A DNA stretch of 64,000 bases. Origin: JACVCS01 sp038328575. Its GTDB lineage: Bacteria > Planctomycetota > Phycisphaerae > Phycisphaerales > UBA1924. Within the stretch, counting starts at the first letter, position 1; each line of letters starts with the position of its first letter. Shown here in pieces: positions 36,144 through 44,690 of this stretch. Location: assembly GCA_038328575.1 (NCBI GenBank), contig JBBQMD010000004.1:36161-100160 (forward strand). Direction: 5' to 3'. Position numbers and translations under genes: made by a program. The notes beneath the pieces were generated by a model that made no database searches, had not been told where the DNA came from, and was given only the letters and a program-made list of their open reading frames with translations.

Positions 36144-37058
36144 GTGCCCGCCCATCGCTCGCGAACGGAAAACTGGCGTCAGTGCCTTGAGCAAATCGGC
36201 GAGCGCGCCGGAGCGATCGAGCTCGCGGCCCGCCCGGGCGCGACGGCCCTCGATGCCCCCACCGCCTCTTCCGCCTCCCCCACCCCAATAGGCCCGCGCC
36301 TGGACATTGTCTGGCGTGTGAAGGTTCTTGACGTCGGCCAGAAGGAGCTGCTGGTGTCCTCGCCCGGGGCCGCGGGTCAGCGCGTCGAGCTCTCGAGCCA
36401 CTTGCCGCTCATGGCGTCGTATGTCATTGGGCAGAATCGCTGGGCGTTCGCGACCACGGTGATGGGCACACGCCCCGCGCCGGCCCGCTCGATGGACGGC
36501 ATCGGCATCGCGCTCAGCCTGCCGAGCAGCGTGAGCCGCTGCCCGCGCCGCTCCAGTGAGCGCCTCTCGACATCGAGCTTCAACCTGCCAGAGGTCGATT
36601 GCTGGCCGGTGCTGAACCCAGACACGATCGCTCCGGCGGAGGCCGCGAATCGCGCGATGCTTACGCGACTGTGGACACGCGCAGATGCGCCGGCCTCTTC
36701 GTCCACCGAGCCGATGATCGAGCACGCGATGCCGGAAGTCGGCCCGCGCGTCACCGCTCGCCTGGTCAACATTTCCGGCGGCGGCGTCGGCCTTTCCATG
36801 ACCCCCGAGTCTCACAGCGCCATCGACCGCAGCGCGTTCACGTTCGTCCGCCTCCGCCTGGCGCCGCACGTCCCTGCGCCGCTGTGCATGACCGTTCGAC
36901 GCGCACACGCCAAGCTCGAGAGCGACGGCATGATCCACGTCGGCTGCGCCCTGGACTACACTTGGAGCCCTGACAGCCAGCGGTTTATCGCGGAGCTCTT
37001 TGCACGCTACATGTCGTGCGTGCAGGGCAAGGCCCGACGGCTGGTGGACGCCGCGTGA
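36144..37058 (+). CDS. PilZ domain protein (YcgR-like, c-di-GMP binding)
   Basis: A 304-residue cytoplasmic protein with an N-terminal YcgR-like beta domain (LDIVWRVKVLD, LMASYVIGQNRWAFATTVMG) and a C-terminal PilZ domain. Both c-di-GMP ligands are present: RRSSER at about residues 135-140 and NISGGG at about 209-214 (pattern N-x-S-x-x-G). YcgR-type proteins act as flagellar brakes or regulate surface behaviour on binding c-di-GMP. The region between the two motifs is longer than usual. GTG 36144 is chosen because GGAGGT (36132-36137) lies 6 nt upstream; an in-frame ATG at 35943 would add an unlikely low-complexity leader. Confidence 0.8.
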   Translation: MPAHRSRTENWRQCLEQIGERAGAIELAARPGATALDAPTASSASPTPIGPRLDIVWRVKVLDVGQKELLVSSPGAAGQRVELSSHLPLMASYVIGQNRWAFATTVMGTRPAPARSMDGIGIALSLPSSVSRCPRRSSERLSTSSFNLPEVDCWPVLNPDTIAPAEAANRAMLTRLWTRADAPASSSTEPMIEHAMPEVGPRVTARLVNISGGGVGLSMTPESHSAIDRSAFTFVRLRLAPHVPAPLCMTVRRAHAKLESDGMIHVGCALDYTWSPDSQRFIAELFARYMSCVQGKARRLVDAA

Positions 37059-37062
37059 CGGG

Positions 37063-37068
37063 TAGAAT
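37063..37068 (+). promoter_or_regulatory. TANNNT -10-like element (TAGAAT)
   Basis: TAGAAT ends 5 nt before the ATG at 37074. A GGGA lies between them but is too close for a normal ribosome binding site. Confidence 0.45.
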
Positions 37069-37073
37069 CGGGA

Positions 37074-37553
37074 ATGACCGAGACACTCCCCTTGACCCGC
37101 CTCGTCGCGACGCAGCCCAGCATCGTGATCGCGATTGACGTCGCCAACCTGAACACCAGCGACGCGTTCTACCAGCGGCTGCTGGGTTTCCAGCCGGTGG
37201 CGACCGTCCGCCAAGGACTGCTCTTTGAAGAGCGACACATGGCCAGCGCACGCGTGCCGGGCTTCCTGCTTATCCTCCGCGAGGCATTCGGCAAGCGGCC
37301 GATCGGCACGCAGCCGGGCACGGTGCTTCGCATTGGCTTCGGAGTCAAGAATCTGCGGGAGGCCGCTTCGGGGCTTGACCCGGCGACGCACTGGCAGCAT
37401 CCGCTGCCAGCAGCGCCCGCGGCTGCTGGTGAGACGATTGGCGACGACAAGGCGGCGCCGGGCGGAGGCTCCACCCAGACGTTTGCCCGCCTGACCGACC
37501 CAGATGGCTACATCATCGAGCTCTTCGAGGGAACACCCGGCAGCGGTTTCTGA
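37074..37553 (+). CDS. VOC (glyoxalase/bleomycin resistance) superfamily protein
   Basis: A 159-residue protein made of two beta-alpha-beta-beta-beta modules. The first starts IVIAIDVANLNTSDAFYQRLLGFQPV; the second ends FARLTDPDGYIIELFEG, where the Glu is the usual second-half metal ligand. The first-half ligand position appears to be Asp rather than His or Glu. Members act as isomerases, dioxygenases or drug-binding proteins. No specific substrate can be named. It is encoded 15 nt after the PilZ gene and has its own -10-like element. Confidence 0.82.
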   Translation: MTETLPLTRLVATQPSIVIAIDVANLNTSDAFYQRLLGFQPVATVRQGLLFEERHMASARVPGFLLILREAFGKRPIGTQPGTVLRIGFGVKNLREAASGLDPATHWQHPLPAAPAAAGETIGDDKAAPGGGSTQTFARLTDPDGYIIELFEGTPGSGF

Positions 37554-37674
37554 AACTTTATGTCTCGGCTGTTTTCCATCTGGCTTCCTTCAGATTGACT
37601 GCTCGCACGTTGACCTGATCTCACGTTTCCCTGACCAGGTGCCGTTGCGCTTTGCCCCCCACGCTTGCGCGATC

Positions 37675-37703
37675 TTGATATGGCGGGCGGAACCTGCTCT
37701 AAT
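37675..37703 (+). promoter_or_regulatory. sigma-70-type promoter
   Basis: TTGATA (37675-37680), a 17-nt spacer, then TCTAAT (37698-37703) preceded by TG one base upstream (extended -10). This is the best classical promoter in the window. The predicted start is near 37710, about 450 nt upstream of rny. Confidence 0.65.
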
Positions 37704-38157
37704 AGAGCCTTCCCGCCCGGCACCCGCCGGGTGGATATTCGCATCTGCCCTGTTCTCGCAAGAAGGGCTGATCGTTCAGGCGCGCGGGCCGAGGCTGTCG
37801 ACGGAGACAGAGCGGGCCGCCCCCGGTCGCAGTGGACGCGGCTGATAGATCGAGCACGTTTCGCAACGGTGAGACATCATGGACAGCGCACAGCGTCACA
37901 TTTCGCGTTGGTTGAGCCCTGAACCGGTTTTTTCTCCGTGCTGGGCGGGTTACAGGCTGTTGTCCAAGGTTGCGTCACGGGGGCTTGATCTGGGAGCTTG
38001 ATCGATCTCTGTCGCTGGCAGTTTTCCCGCAGGGCGCGAGCCTTGTTGGGCGACGGCGACATGCCACCCTTCTTGGCGAGCGCGGGGCCTTCCCCGAGTC
38101 CGGCTGTCGCCTGCGCTCTGCGCGGGTCACGGGCGGCTCGGTTCAAGGACGCTCTAC
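37704..38157 (+). other. long leader of rny or separate small RNA
   Basis: Downstream of the promoter the sequence has CCCGGC-ACCC-GCCGGG (about 37715-37730), CTGTC/GACAG and CGTT/AACG stems, and a TTTTTT run near 37929. This could be a small RNA of about 220 nt, or a structured leader. No open frame with good codon bias is present. Confidence 0.4.
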
Positions 38158-39771
38158 ATGTTCGACACCGCCTTCGCTTTCCTGACGCTCGCTGAGTTTG
38201 ATCTGCAACAGTGGATCGCCCCGCTCTTGGTCGGTGCCGCGGCGGGGATGGTCGTCGCCGGGCCGGTCGCGGTGCTGATCTACCAACGATTTACGGGCCA
38301 GACCGTGGCGCGGGCGCGCGAAGAGGGCGCGAAAATCACCGCCCGGGCGGAAGCAGACGCCAAATCTGTGGTGACCCGCGCCGAGCTGGAGGCCGACCGC
38401 AAGCTCCTGGAACGCAAGGAGCGATTTGAGACCGATCTGAACAAGCGCATGGCGGAGGTCCGCGAGACCGAGCAGCGGATCCAGAAGCGCGAAGACACCA
38501 TCGACCGGAAGCTCGAAACGCTGACCCAGAAGGACGATCAGCTCACGCGCCAGCTCGACTCAAACAGGGCCCGCGAGCAATCTTTGGCGGCCAGGGAAAC
38601 CGAACTGACCGGGGTTCTGGGCGAGCAGCGTGAGCAGCTGCTCCGCATCGGCGGCATGAGCGACGACGAGGCCCGCGCGCAAATCCTGACCCGTGTCGAG
38701 GAGGAGAGCCGGCACGACATCGTGAAGGTGCAGCGCAAGATCATCGAAGAGGCCGAGGGGCATGCGAAGGAGAAGGCCCGCGAGATCACGCTGATGGCGG
38801 TCCAGCGGTACGCGACGGAGCACACCGCCGAGAGCACGGTGCGCGCGGTGCCGATCCCCTCAGACGACATGAAGGGCCGGATCATCGGTCGCGAAGGCCG
38901 CAATATTCGCGCCATCGAGAAGGCGACGGGCGTGGACATCATCGTTGACGACACGCCGGGCGTGATCGTTGTGAGCTGCTTTGACAAGGTGCGTCAGGCG
39001 GTCGCGGTCGAGAGCCTTCAGCGTCTCATCGCCGACGGGCGCATGCACCCCTCGCGCATCGAAGAGGTCGTCGAAAAGGTCAAGAGCGAGATCGAAGAGA
39101 AGATCGTCAAATACGGCAAGGACGCTTGCCTCGAAATCAACCTTCGCGGCGTTCACCCCAAGATTTCCGAGGCCATGGGCAAGCTCCACTTTCGCACCAG
39201 CTACGGCCAGAACGTCCTGCGTCACAGCGTCGAAGTCGGCTTCCTCTGCCAACTGATCGCCGACCAACTCGGGCTCGACGGCACGCTCGCGCGGCGCTGC
39301 GGCTTCCTCCACGACATTGGCAAGGCGATGGACCAGGAGCAGGAAGGCACCCACCCGAAGATCGGCTACGACTTCGCCAAGACCCACGGCGAGCGCGAGC
39401 CGGTCCTCAACGCCATCCTCGGGCATCACGCAGATGTGCCCAGCACGAGCTTTTACACGCCCATCGTGATGGCCGCGGACGCGATCAGCTCCGCCCGCCC
39501 GGGCGCGAGGCGTGAGAGCATGGAAAAGTACATCCAACGCCTCGAAGAACTCCAGGACATCGCCCGCGCCCACGCCGGCGTGACCGAGGCGTACGCGATC
39601 CAGGCGGGGCGCGAGGTCCGCGTCATGGTCGATGCCAAGAAGGTCAGCGACGACGAGGCCTATTCAATCGCCCAGAGCATCGCCAAGCGCGTGAGCGAAG
39701 AGATGACCTTCCCGGGTGAGATCCGGGTGACAGTGCTGCGTGAGACGCGGGCGATTGAGATTGCGCGGTAG
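38158..39771 (+). CDS. rny: ribonuclease Y
   Basis: A 537-residue membrane-anchored endoribonuclease that starts mRNA decay. One membrane helix (about residues 20-42: IAPLLVGAAAGMVVAGPVAVLIY) is followed by a long coiled coil (about 50-215, KITARAEADAKSVVTRAELE), a KH RNA-binding domain (GRIIGREGRNIRAIEKATG) and an HD domain (RHSVEVGFLCQLIAD, CGFLHDIGKAMDQE, ILGHHADVPST) with the metal-binding HD pair. Length and order are those of the family. An AGGA lies 9 nt before ATG 38158. The gene stands alone, preceded by a 600-bp spacer with a strong promoter. Confidence 0.97.
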   Translation: MFDTAFAFLTLAEFDLQQWIAPLLVGAAAGMVVAGPVAVLIYQRFTGQTVARAREEGAKITARAEADAKSVVTRAELEADRKLLERKERFETDLNKRMAEVRETEQRIQKREDTIDRKLETLTQKDDQLTRQLDSNRAREQSLAARETELTGVLGEQREQLLRIGGMSDDEARAQILTRVEEESRHDIVKVQRKIIEEAEGHAKEKAREITLMAVQRYATEHTAESTVRAVPIPSDDMKGRIIGREGRNIRAIEKATGVDIIVDDTPGVIVVSCFDKVRQAVAVESLQRLIADGRMHPSRIEEVVEKVKSEIEEKIVKYGKDACLEINLRGVHPKISEAMGKLHFRTSYGQNVLRHSVEVGFLCQLIADQLGLDGTLARRCGFLHDIGKAMDQEQEGTHPKIGYDFAKTHGEREPVLNAILGHHADVPSTSFYTPIVMAADAISSARPGARRESMEKYIQRLEELQDIARAHAGVTEAYAIQAGREVRVMVDAKKVSDDEAYSIAQSIAKRVSEEMTFPGEIRVTVLRETRAIEIAR

Positions 39772-40102
39772 ACAGAGGGCCGCTGTCGGCCGCTCGCTTG
39801 CAACGCGATTTAGATTTATTGGCGAATGTTCGAGGGCAATGGTGCCCAGCAAACGCCCGGACCTTCAACCCGCACTCGCCATCCGCCCCCAGCCCACCTA
39901 CCATGCCCGCTTCAAGCCAGCCGAGATTCGGCGGTTGGCCGTCTGCGTGCCGTTGTGGCCTGTGGGCGAGGGGCTCGAAAGTAAAGCTGAAGCGCCCTGA
40001 TGGCGGTCAGCGCGACGACCCAGGGACGGGCGCAAGCCTGTCTGTGTGGGGTCAATCGCTCCCGAATCGCTGCCGCTGGTGTCGCTGAAAGAGGATTTTC
40101 GT
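39772..40102 (+). other. intergenic region upstream of rpsB
   Basis: It should contain the rpsB promoter and leader. An AT-rich patch (about 39805-39830) is the likely promoter area, but no clear box pair or recognised ribosomal-protein leader structure was found. Confidence 0.35.
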
Positions 40103-40951
40103 ATGGCGAATCAACTCGTGCAGGACCTGATTGAAGCGGGCATTCACTTCGGCCAGCGCTCGGCGAACTGGAACCCGAAGATGGCCCCGTACATCTGGGG
40201 CAAGCGCAACAACATCCACATCATCGATATCAAAGAGACCATCAAGGGTCTGCTTCTGGCCAAGAAGTTCCTGACCCGCATCGTCGCCGATGGCAAGGAC
40301 GTCTGCTTCGTCGGCACCAAGCGCCAGGCCCGGGCGGTGCTTGAGACGCAGGTCACCGCGGTCAAGATGCACTACGTCACCGAGCGCTGGCTGGGTGGCA
40401 CGCTGACCAACTTCCGCACCATTCGCTCGCGTCTGAAACGCCTCGAAGAGATCGAGGGCATTTCGCTGCGCGACAACTTCGCCAGCTACTCCAAGAAGAT
40501 GGAGAGCCAGCTTCGGCGCGAGATGGACAAGATCAGCACGAACCTCTCGGGCATCCGCAGCATGGACAAGCTCCCGGGCGCGATCGTCATCATCGACACC
40601 AAGCGCGAGATGAACGCCCTCAAGGAAGCCAGGAAGCTCGGCATTCCCACGGTCTGCCTCATCGATACCGACGGCGACCCGGACCTCGCGGACATCGCCA
40701 TCCCCGGCAACGACGACTCCATGCGCTCGATTGACGTCGTCGTTCGCGAGCTCTGCCTGGCGATCGCCGAGGGCAAGCAGCAGCGCCAGGCCAAGCTCGA
40801 TGGCGACCCGGCCCATGGCGCCGCGGGCGTCGGCGGCGCTGGTCGCGATGGCGGCCCTCGTCGCAGCTCGCGTGCCCAGTTTCGCGCCGATGATGCACCG
40901 GCCATGCCCGAAGAGGCCGCGGCGGGTGCCCCGGCTGCCAAGCCCGCCTGA
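40103..40951 (+). CDS. rpsB: 30S ribosomal protein S2
   Basis: The protein binds the small ribosomal subunit and is needed for S1 docking. The 282-residue sequence has the family signatures LIEAGIHFGQRSANWNPKM, TERWLGGTLTNFRTI, PGAIVIIDTKREMNALKEA and IPTVCLIDTDGDPDLADI. A Gly/Ala/Arg-rich extension of about 45 residues follows the normal end (around residue 235). ATG 40103 has AAAGAGG about 9 nt upstream and gives the typical beginning MANQLVQDLIEAG. Followed by tsf, the standard rpsB-tsf order, with a 264-bp spacer that holds nothing recognisable. Confidence 0.97.
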   Translation: MANQLVQDLIEAGIHFGQRSANWNPKMAPYIWGKRNNIHIIDIKETIKGLLLAKKFLTRIVADGKDVCFVGTKRQARAVLETQVTAVKMHYVTERWLGGTLTNFRTIRSRLKRLEEIEGISLRDNFASYSKKMESQLRREMDKISTNLSGIRSMDKLPGAIVIIDTKREMNALKEARKLGIPTVCLIDTDGDPDLADIAIPGNDDSMRSIDVVVRELCLAIAEGKQQRQAKLDGDPAHGAAGVGGAGRDGGPRRSSRAQFRADDAPAMPEEAAAGAPAAKPA

Positions 40952-41215
40952 TCGCGGTGCGCCGAGGCGGTTCGTGCGATCGGTCGATCATCGACCCGTC
41001 ACACGCCCGCGGCGCGAGCGAACAGTCCACAAGGGCGAGGCGATTCGACCGTTCGCAGCGCGACACGCCCACGCAGCGTCTCGCGCCGCCTCGGTGAATC
41101 TCGAATCCGCTCAGGCCTCCCGTCATCAGCAAGGCGGGCGTATGGGCACGAGCGCGTGAGCAATGGTGAGCGAGTCTTTGACTAAACGACGAACTTGATC
41201 TCAGGAGTGACGAAT

Positions 41216-42061
41216 ATGGCAGCAACCGAGATTTCAGCCGCAGACGTGATGAAGCTCCGCAACCGCACCGGCCTTTCGATGATGGAGTGCAAAAAGGCGC
41301 TCGTCGAAGTGAGCGGCGACATGGAGAAGGCCGAAGACCTGCTCCGCAAGAAGCTCAAAGGCAAGATGGACAGCCGCACCGATCGCGCCGCCGGCGCGGG
41401 TCGCGTTGCGGTGTCGATCAACAACACCCCGGGCGGCGGCCAGTTCCCCTTCGCCTCGATCATCGAGGTTCGTGCGGAGACGGACTTCACCGCGATGAAC
41501 GAGACCTTCGTCAAAATGGCCAGCCTGGTCGCCGATGAATCCGCCAAGGGCGTCCCCGGCAAGGTGCAGGCCCCCACCACCGCCGCGACGGCCGCGATCG
41601 ACGAGCTGCGCATCAGCACCGGCGAGAACTGCTCGCTCGCGCGAGGCATGAAGCTCTCCTGCGGCGACGGCAAGAGCGTCTTTGGCGCGTACGTCCATCA
41701 CGACGGCAAGACCGGCGTGCTCATCCAGGGTCACGGCGAGATCACTGCGGAACTGCTCAAGCAGATCGGCATGCACATCGTCGCGGCGGTGCCGGTCCCC
41801 AAGGGCGTGTCCGCGACAGACATCCCCGCCGAGATCGTCGAGAGGGAGCGCAAGTTCCGCATCGAGCAAGCCATCGAGAGCGGCAAGCCCAAGGAGATCG
41901 CTGAGAAGATGGTCGAGGGTGGCATGCGCAAGTTCTTCGAGGAGATCGCGCTGCTCGAGCAGCCATACATCATGGACCCGACGAAGAAGGTGAAGGACAT
42001 GCTCCCCAAGGACGCGTCGATCGTGGCGTTCGTGCGGTACGCAGTGGGCGAAGAAGCCTGA
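41216..42061 (+). CDS. tsf: elongation factor Ts
   Basis: EF-Ts regenerates EF-Tu by driving GDP release. The 281-residue protein begins with the UBA-like domain MKLRNRTGLSMMECKKALVE. The core includes the interaction-related EVRAETDFTAMNETFVKMA and IGMHIVAAVPV, and ends LLEQPYIMDPTKKVKDML. AGGAG (41203-41207) lies 8 nt before ATG 41216. It ends in a rho-independent terminator. Confidence 0.97.
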   Translation: MAATEISAADVMKLRNRTGLSMMECKKALVEVSGDMEKAEDLLRKKLKGKMDSRTDRAAGAGRVAVSINNTPGGGQFPFASIIEVRAETDFTAMNETFVKMASLVADESAKGVPGKVQAPTTAATAAIDELRISTGENCSLARGMKLSCGDGKSVFGAYVHHDGKTGVLIQGHGEITAELLKQIGMHIVAAVPVPKGVSATDIPAEIVERERKFRIEQAIESGKPKEIAEKMVEGGMRKFFEEIALLEQPYIMDPTKKVKDMLPKDASIVAFVRYAVGEEA

Positions 42062-42102
42062 GCGACCGCAACGAGGCGATTTCAAGTTCAATGAGCAACC
42101 AC

Positions 42103-42128
42103 AAAGACCGGCGCCGTGCGCCGGTTTT
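42103..42128 (+). terminator. rho-independent terminator of rpsB-tsf
   Basis: CCGGCG (42108-42113), loop CCGTG, CGCCGG (42119-42124), then TTTTC, with AAAGA before the stem. Confidence 0.85.
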
Positions 42129-42158
42129 CATTCGTGGACGGAAGGAAACGGAACTCAG

Positions 42159-42164
42159 TACACT
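42159..42164 (+). promoter_or_regulatory. TANNNT -10-like element (TACACT)
   Basis: TACACT ends 5 nt before the ATG at 42170. TGGACG 18 nt upstream is a possible -35. The decamer TACACTCTGT is identical to that before the ECF sigma gene. Confidence 0.5.
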
Positions 42165-42169
42165 CTGTT

Positions 42170-42754
42170 ATGGATATCCGACCCGGCGAGCAGTACACAA
42201 TTCGCAGACGCGTGTTTCAGATTTTCGGCGCGTCGTTCAGCATTCTCGGACCCGACGGCGCGGTCCGCGGTTATTGCAAGAAGAAGGCTTTTAAGCTTCG
42301 CGAAGACCTCCGCATCTTTACCAACGAATCGAAGACCGCCGAGCTGATGAGGATCCAGGCACGCCAGATTATTGACTTCAGCGCGACCTACGACGTGACG
42401 CTCCCCGACGGCGCGGTGCTGGGATCACTGCGTCGAAAGGGCCTCGCCAGCTCATTTCTCCGCGATGCCTGGCTCGTGTTCGACGCGGGCGGCAAGGAGA
42501 TCGCCCAGCTCGAAGAAATCGGCTCGTTCCTGGCGTTCGTTCGCCGCTATGTTGACGTGGTCGCGTTCCTCTCCCCGCAAAGGTTCACTCTTCGTGCCAA
42601 GGACGGGCGCGAGATCGCCACGTTCCGGACACACTTCAATCCCTTCGTCTATCGCCTGAGCATCAGCGTGCTTGCCGATGATGACGAACTTGACGATCTC
42701 ATGATCCTCGCGACGGGCTGCCTGATCGCCGCGATCGAGGGGCGTCAGGGCTAA
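42170..42754 (+). CDS. LURP-one-related / phospholipid scramblase-like protein
   Basis: A 194-residue protein with the repeated beta-strand pattern of the Tubby-like LURP-one/scramblase group: YTIRRRVFQIFGASFSILGPDG, then GYCKKKAFKLREDLRIF, DVTLPDGAVLGSLRRKG, and a C-terminal hydrophobic helix near residue 180 (DLMILATGCLIAAIEG). The function of bacterial members is unknown; they may bind phospholipids. It converges on the pssA/psd phospholipid operon, with a gap of 15 nt. The start has a -10-like box 5 nt upstream and no Shine-Dalgarno. Confidence 0.75.
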   Translation: MDIRPGEQYTIRRRVFQIFGASFSILGPDGAVRGYCKKKAFKLREDLRIFTNESKTAELMRIQARQIIDFSATYDVTLPDGAVLGSLRRKGLASSFLRDAWLVFDAGGKEIAQLEEIGSFLAFVRRYVDVVAFLSPQRFTLRAKDGREIATFRTHFNPFVYRLSISVLADDDELDDLMILATGCLIAAIEGRQG

Positions 42755-42769
42755 TCAACGGCCCAGCGG

Positions 42770-43600
42770 CTAGAGCTTTGCGGCGCCGGCGTCGTGGAAG
42801 ATCACTTCGCTGGCTTCCTTCTTCGCGGCGCGTCGGTAGCCCAGCACGCCCAGCGGGAACGACAGGATGTAGATCCCAAAGACGATGCTCGCGGTGAGCC
42901 AGCCGTCTATCATGATGCCAAAGACGAGCAGCGCCACGCCAGCGATCAGCGCCGGCACGATCCGCCGGCTGACGCGCATGCCCTTGACCGACCACATCGG
43001 GATCTTGCTGACCATGAAGATCGCCAGCATCGCCGTCCACGCGATCGTGAGCCAAGGCGAGATCGTGAGCTTCAGCGACGAAAGCTCGAGCATCGGCGGG
43101 ATCAGCACTGCGCCGCCAGCGCTTGGCGCTGGCAAGCCCGCAAAGAAACGCCCTGTCGGCGCGCCCGGGCGTTTCTTGCTGACGCTGGCCGCGAAGCGCG
43201 CCAGGCGGATCGCGGCACAGAGCGCAAACAGCATGACCACCAAGAGGCCGATCAACTCTGTGTCGCGCCCGGTGCTGTTTGCGCCCGCAAACTTCCACTG
43301 ATAGATGATGAACGCCGGGGCAACCCCGAAGGCCATGAAGTCGGCCATCGAGTCGAAGACTTCGCCGAAGCGGCTTGTGGCGCGCAGCAGTCGGGCCATG
43401 CGCCCATCCAGGCCGTCGAGGATAAACGAGATGATGACCGCGACGAGGGCCTCTTTAAAAAGCGATTGCGTCGCGTAATGGACCGCCGCCAGGCCGGCGC
43501 AGAGCGAGGCCGCAGTGATCATGTTCGGGAAGAGCTTGCGAAGTTCCACCTCACCAGGGCGCAGCGGCGTTTCGCCATCTCTGGCGCCCTCCGGGCTCAC
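42770..43600 (-). CDS. pssA: CDP-diacylglycerol-serine O-phosphatidyltransferase
   Basis: PssA makes phosphatidylserine from CDP-diacylglycerol and serine in the inner membrane. The CDP-alcohol signature DGLDGRMARLLRATSRFG followed by EVFDSMAD (D-x2-DG-x2-AR-x8-G-x3-D-x3-D) is at about residues 60-90. Around eight membrane helices are seen over 276 residues. GTG at 43600 overlaps the psd stop (GTGA), so the two are translationally coupled and the pathway steps PssA then Psd are made together. This is the membrane-integral class II type. Confidence 0.95.
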   Translation of the reverse strand: MSPEGARDGETPLRPGEVELRKLFPNMITAASLCAGLAAVHYATQSLFKEALVAVIISFILDGLDGRMARLLRATSRFGEVFDSMADFMAFGVAPAFIIYQWKFAGANSTGRDTELIGLLVVMLFALCAAIRLARFAASVSKKRPGAPTGRFFAGLPAPSAGGAVLIPPMLELSSLKLTISPWLTIAWTAMLAIFMVSKIPMWSVKGMRVSRRIVPALIAGVALLVFGIMIDGWLTASIVFGIYILSFPLGVLGYRRAAKKEASEVIFHDAGAAKL

Positions 43601-44334
43601 CGCATCGCTCCGCTGCTGACCTGCGCCGCGTTGGCCCGCACGATGGTTTCGACCTGCGGCTTCGGCGGCGCAAGCTTCGCCAGCAGCGATTCGCCCGCGA
43701 TCACGTGCTCACCCACCTGCACCAGGATCTCGGCGTCCTGCGGCATGTAGATCTCCGCCCGCGAGCCGAATCGGATCAGCCCGAAGCGCTCGCCCGCGAC
43801 CACCGACTGGCCCTCGCGCAGCGAGTTGACAATCCGGCGCGCCACCCACCCGGCAATCTGCACGAACGCGATCTGCCGCCCACGCGGGTCGGTGAGCAGG
43901 ACCGCCGAGCGCTCGTTGTGCAGGCTGGCCTTGTCCATCGAGGCGTTGAAGAACGTCCCCGCAGAGTACACGACCTTGTTGACCTTGCCCGCTGCCGGCA
44001 CCCGGTTCACATGGACGTTGAAGATGTTGAGGAAGATCGAGACCCGCTGCATCGGCAGATACTCGACGCCCGCCTCGCGCAGGGCGGTGGGCAGCGGCGC
44101 GACGTCGATCTTGATCACCCTGCCGTCGGCCGGGCTGATAACCTGGTCGGTGCCCGGTGGGGTCACGCGGGCCGGGTCGCGAAAGAACCAGAGCGACCAG
44201 AGGGCGACGATGAACGCCCCGAACATGATCGGAATGCCCCACCACGCCAGAAAGATGACCGACAGACCACCCAAGATCAGCGCGCCAGCGACGATGGGAA
44301 CAATGACAACCCAACCTTCAGGAGCAATCTTCAA
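43597..44334 (-). CDS. psd: phosphatidylserine decarboxylase (short, archaeal-type)
   Basis: Psd converts phosphatidylserine to phosphatidylethanolamine. The 245-residue protein has two close N-terminal membrane helices (IVPIVAGALILGGLSVIFLA and FGAFIVALWSLWFF), then the catalytic core: VISPADGRVIKIDVAP, SIFLNIFNVHVNRVPAAG and the C-terminal self-cleavage site RFGSRAEIYMP, in which Ser becomes the pyruvoyl group. TTG at 44334 is preferred over distant upstream codons because GAGG lies 6 nt before it and homologous proteins start with KIAPEGW. It is first in a two-gene operon with pssA. Confidence 0.95.
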   Translation of the reverse strand: MKIAPEGWVVIVPIVAGALILGGLSVIFLAWWGIPIMFGAFIVALWSLWFFRDPARVTPPGTDQVISPADGRVIKIDVAPLPTALREAGVEYLPMQRVSIFLNIFNVHVNRVPAAGKVNKVVYSAGTFFNASMDKASLHNERSAVLLTDPRGRQIAFVQIAGWVARRIVNSLREGQSVVAGERFGLIRFGSRAEIYMPQDAEILVQVGEHVIAGESLLAKLAPPKPQVETIVRANAAQVSSGAMR

Positions 44335-44690
44335 GACGAGCCTCAACCGGGCCGCAGGAGCCCGCGAACATGAAACTATGCCTCGCCGCCGAGCACAGCG
44401 AGGACGAACCTGTGAGTCTATGCGCGTGCCCGAGGCGGCGTCGATCGGTGTGCGTTTGGTATTCCGGGCAGACGCGCTCACGCCCGGAGCGACGAACTGA
44501 CGCGAGTTGGGGCCATGCCCGCATGCCAACCTCAGCGGCCTCAGAAGGCCGCCAGCGACTCAGCTCGCCTGCGACTGTGAAGATCACGTCAACGCCACGC
44601 CAGCGCAACGCCGCCCCGAGCCACCCCGCCGTCGCGCCCGCCGCGTTGAGCCCCGGGCCGTCCATCGCACCTCTGCACGGCCCCCAGCAC
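44335..44690. other. intergenic region with no supported gene
   Basis: Several open frames run through it on both strands but none has a plausible start or protein similarity. It lies downstream of the methyltransferase and upstream of psd, so it should hold the psd promoter; none is convincing. Confidence 0.45.

Noticed and set aside
35835..37400. 521-codon open frame on the minus strand
   Set aside because: Antisense to the PilZ and VOC genes; no recognisable domain and no start signal.
37554..38157. 6S RNA in the rny leader
   Set aside because: Size and promoter would fit, but the long rod with a central bubble cannot be drawn; kept only as an unnamed RNA candidate.
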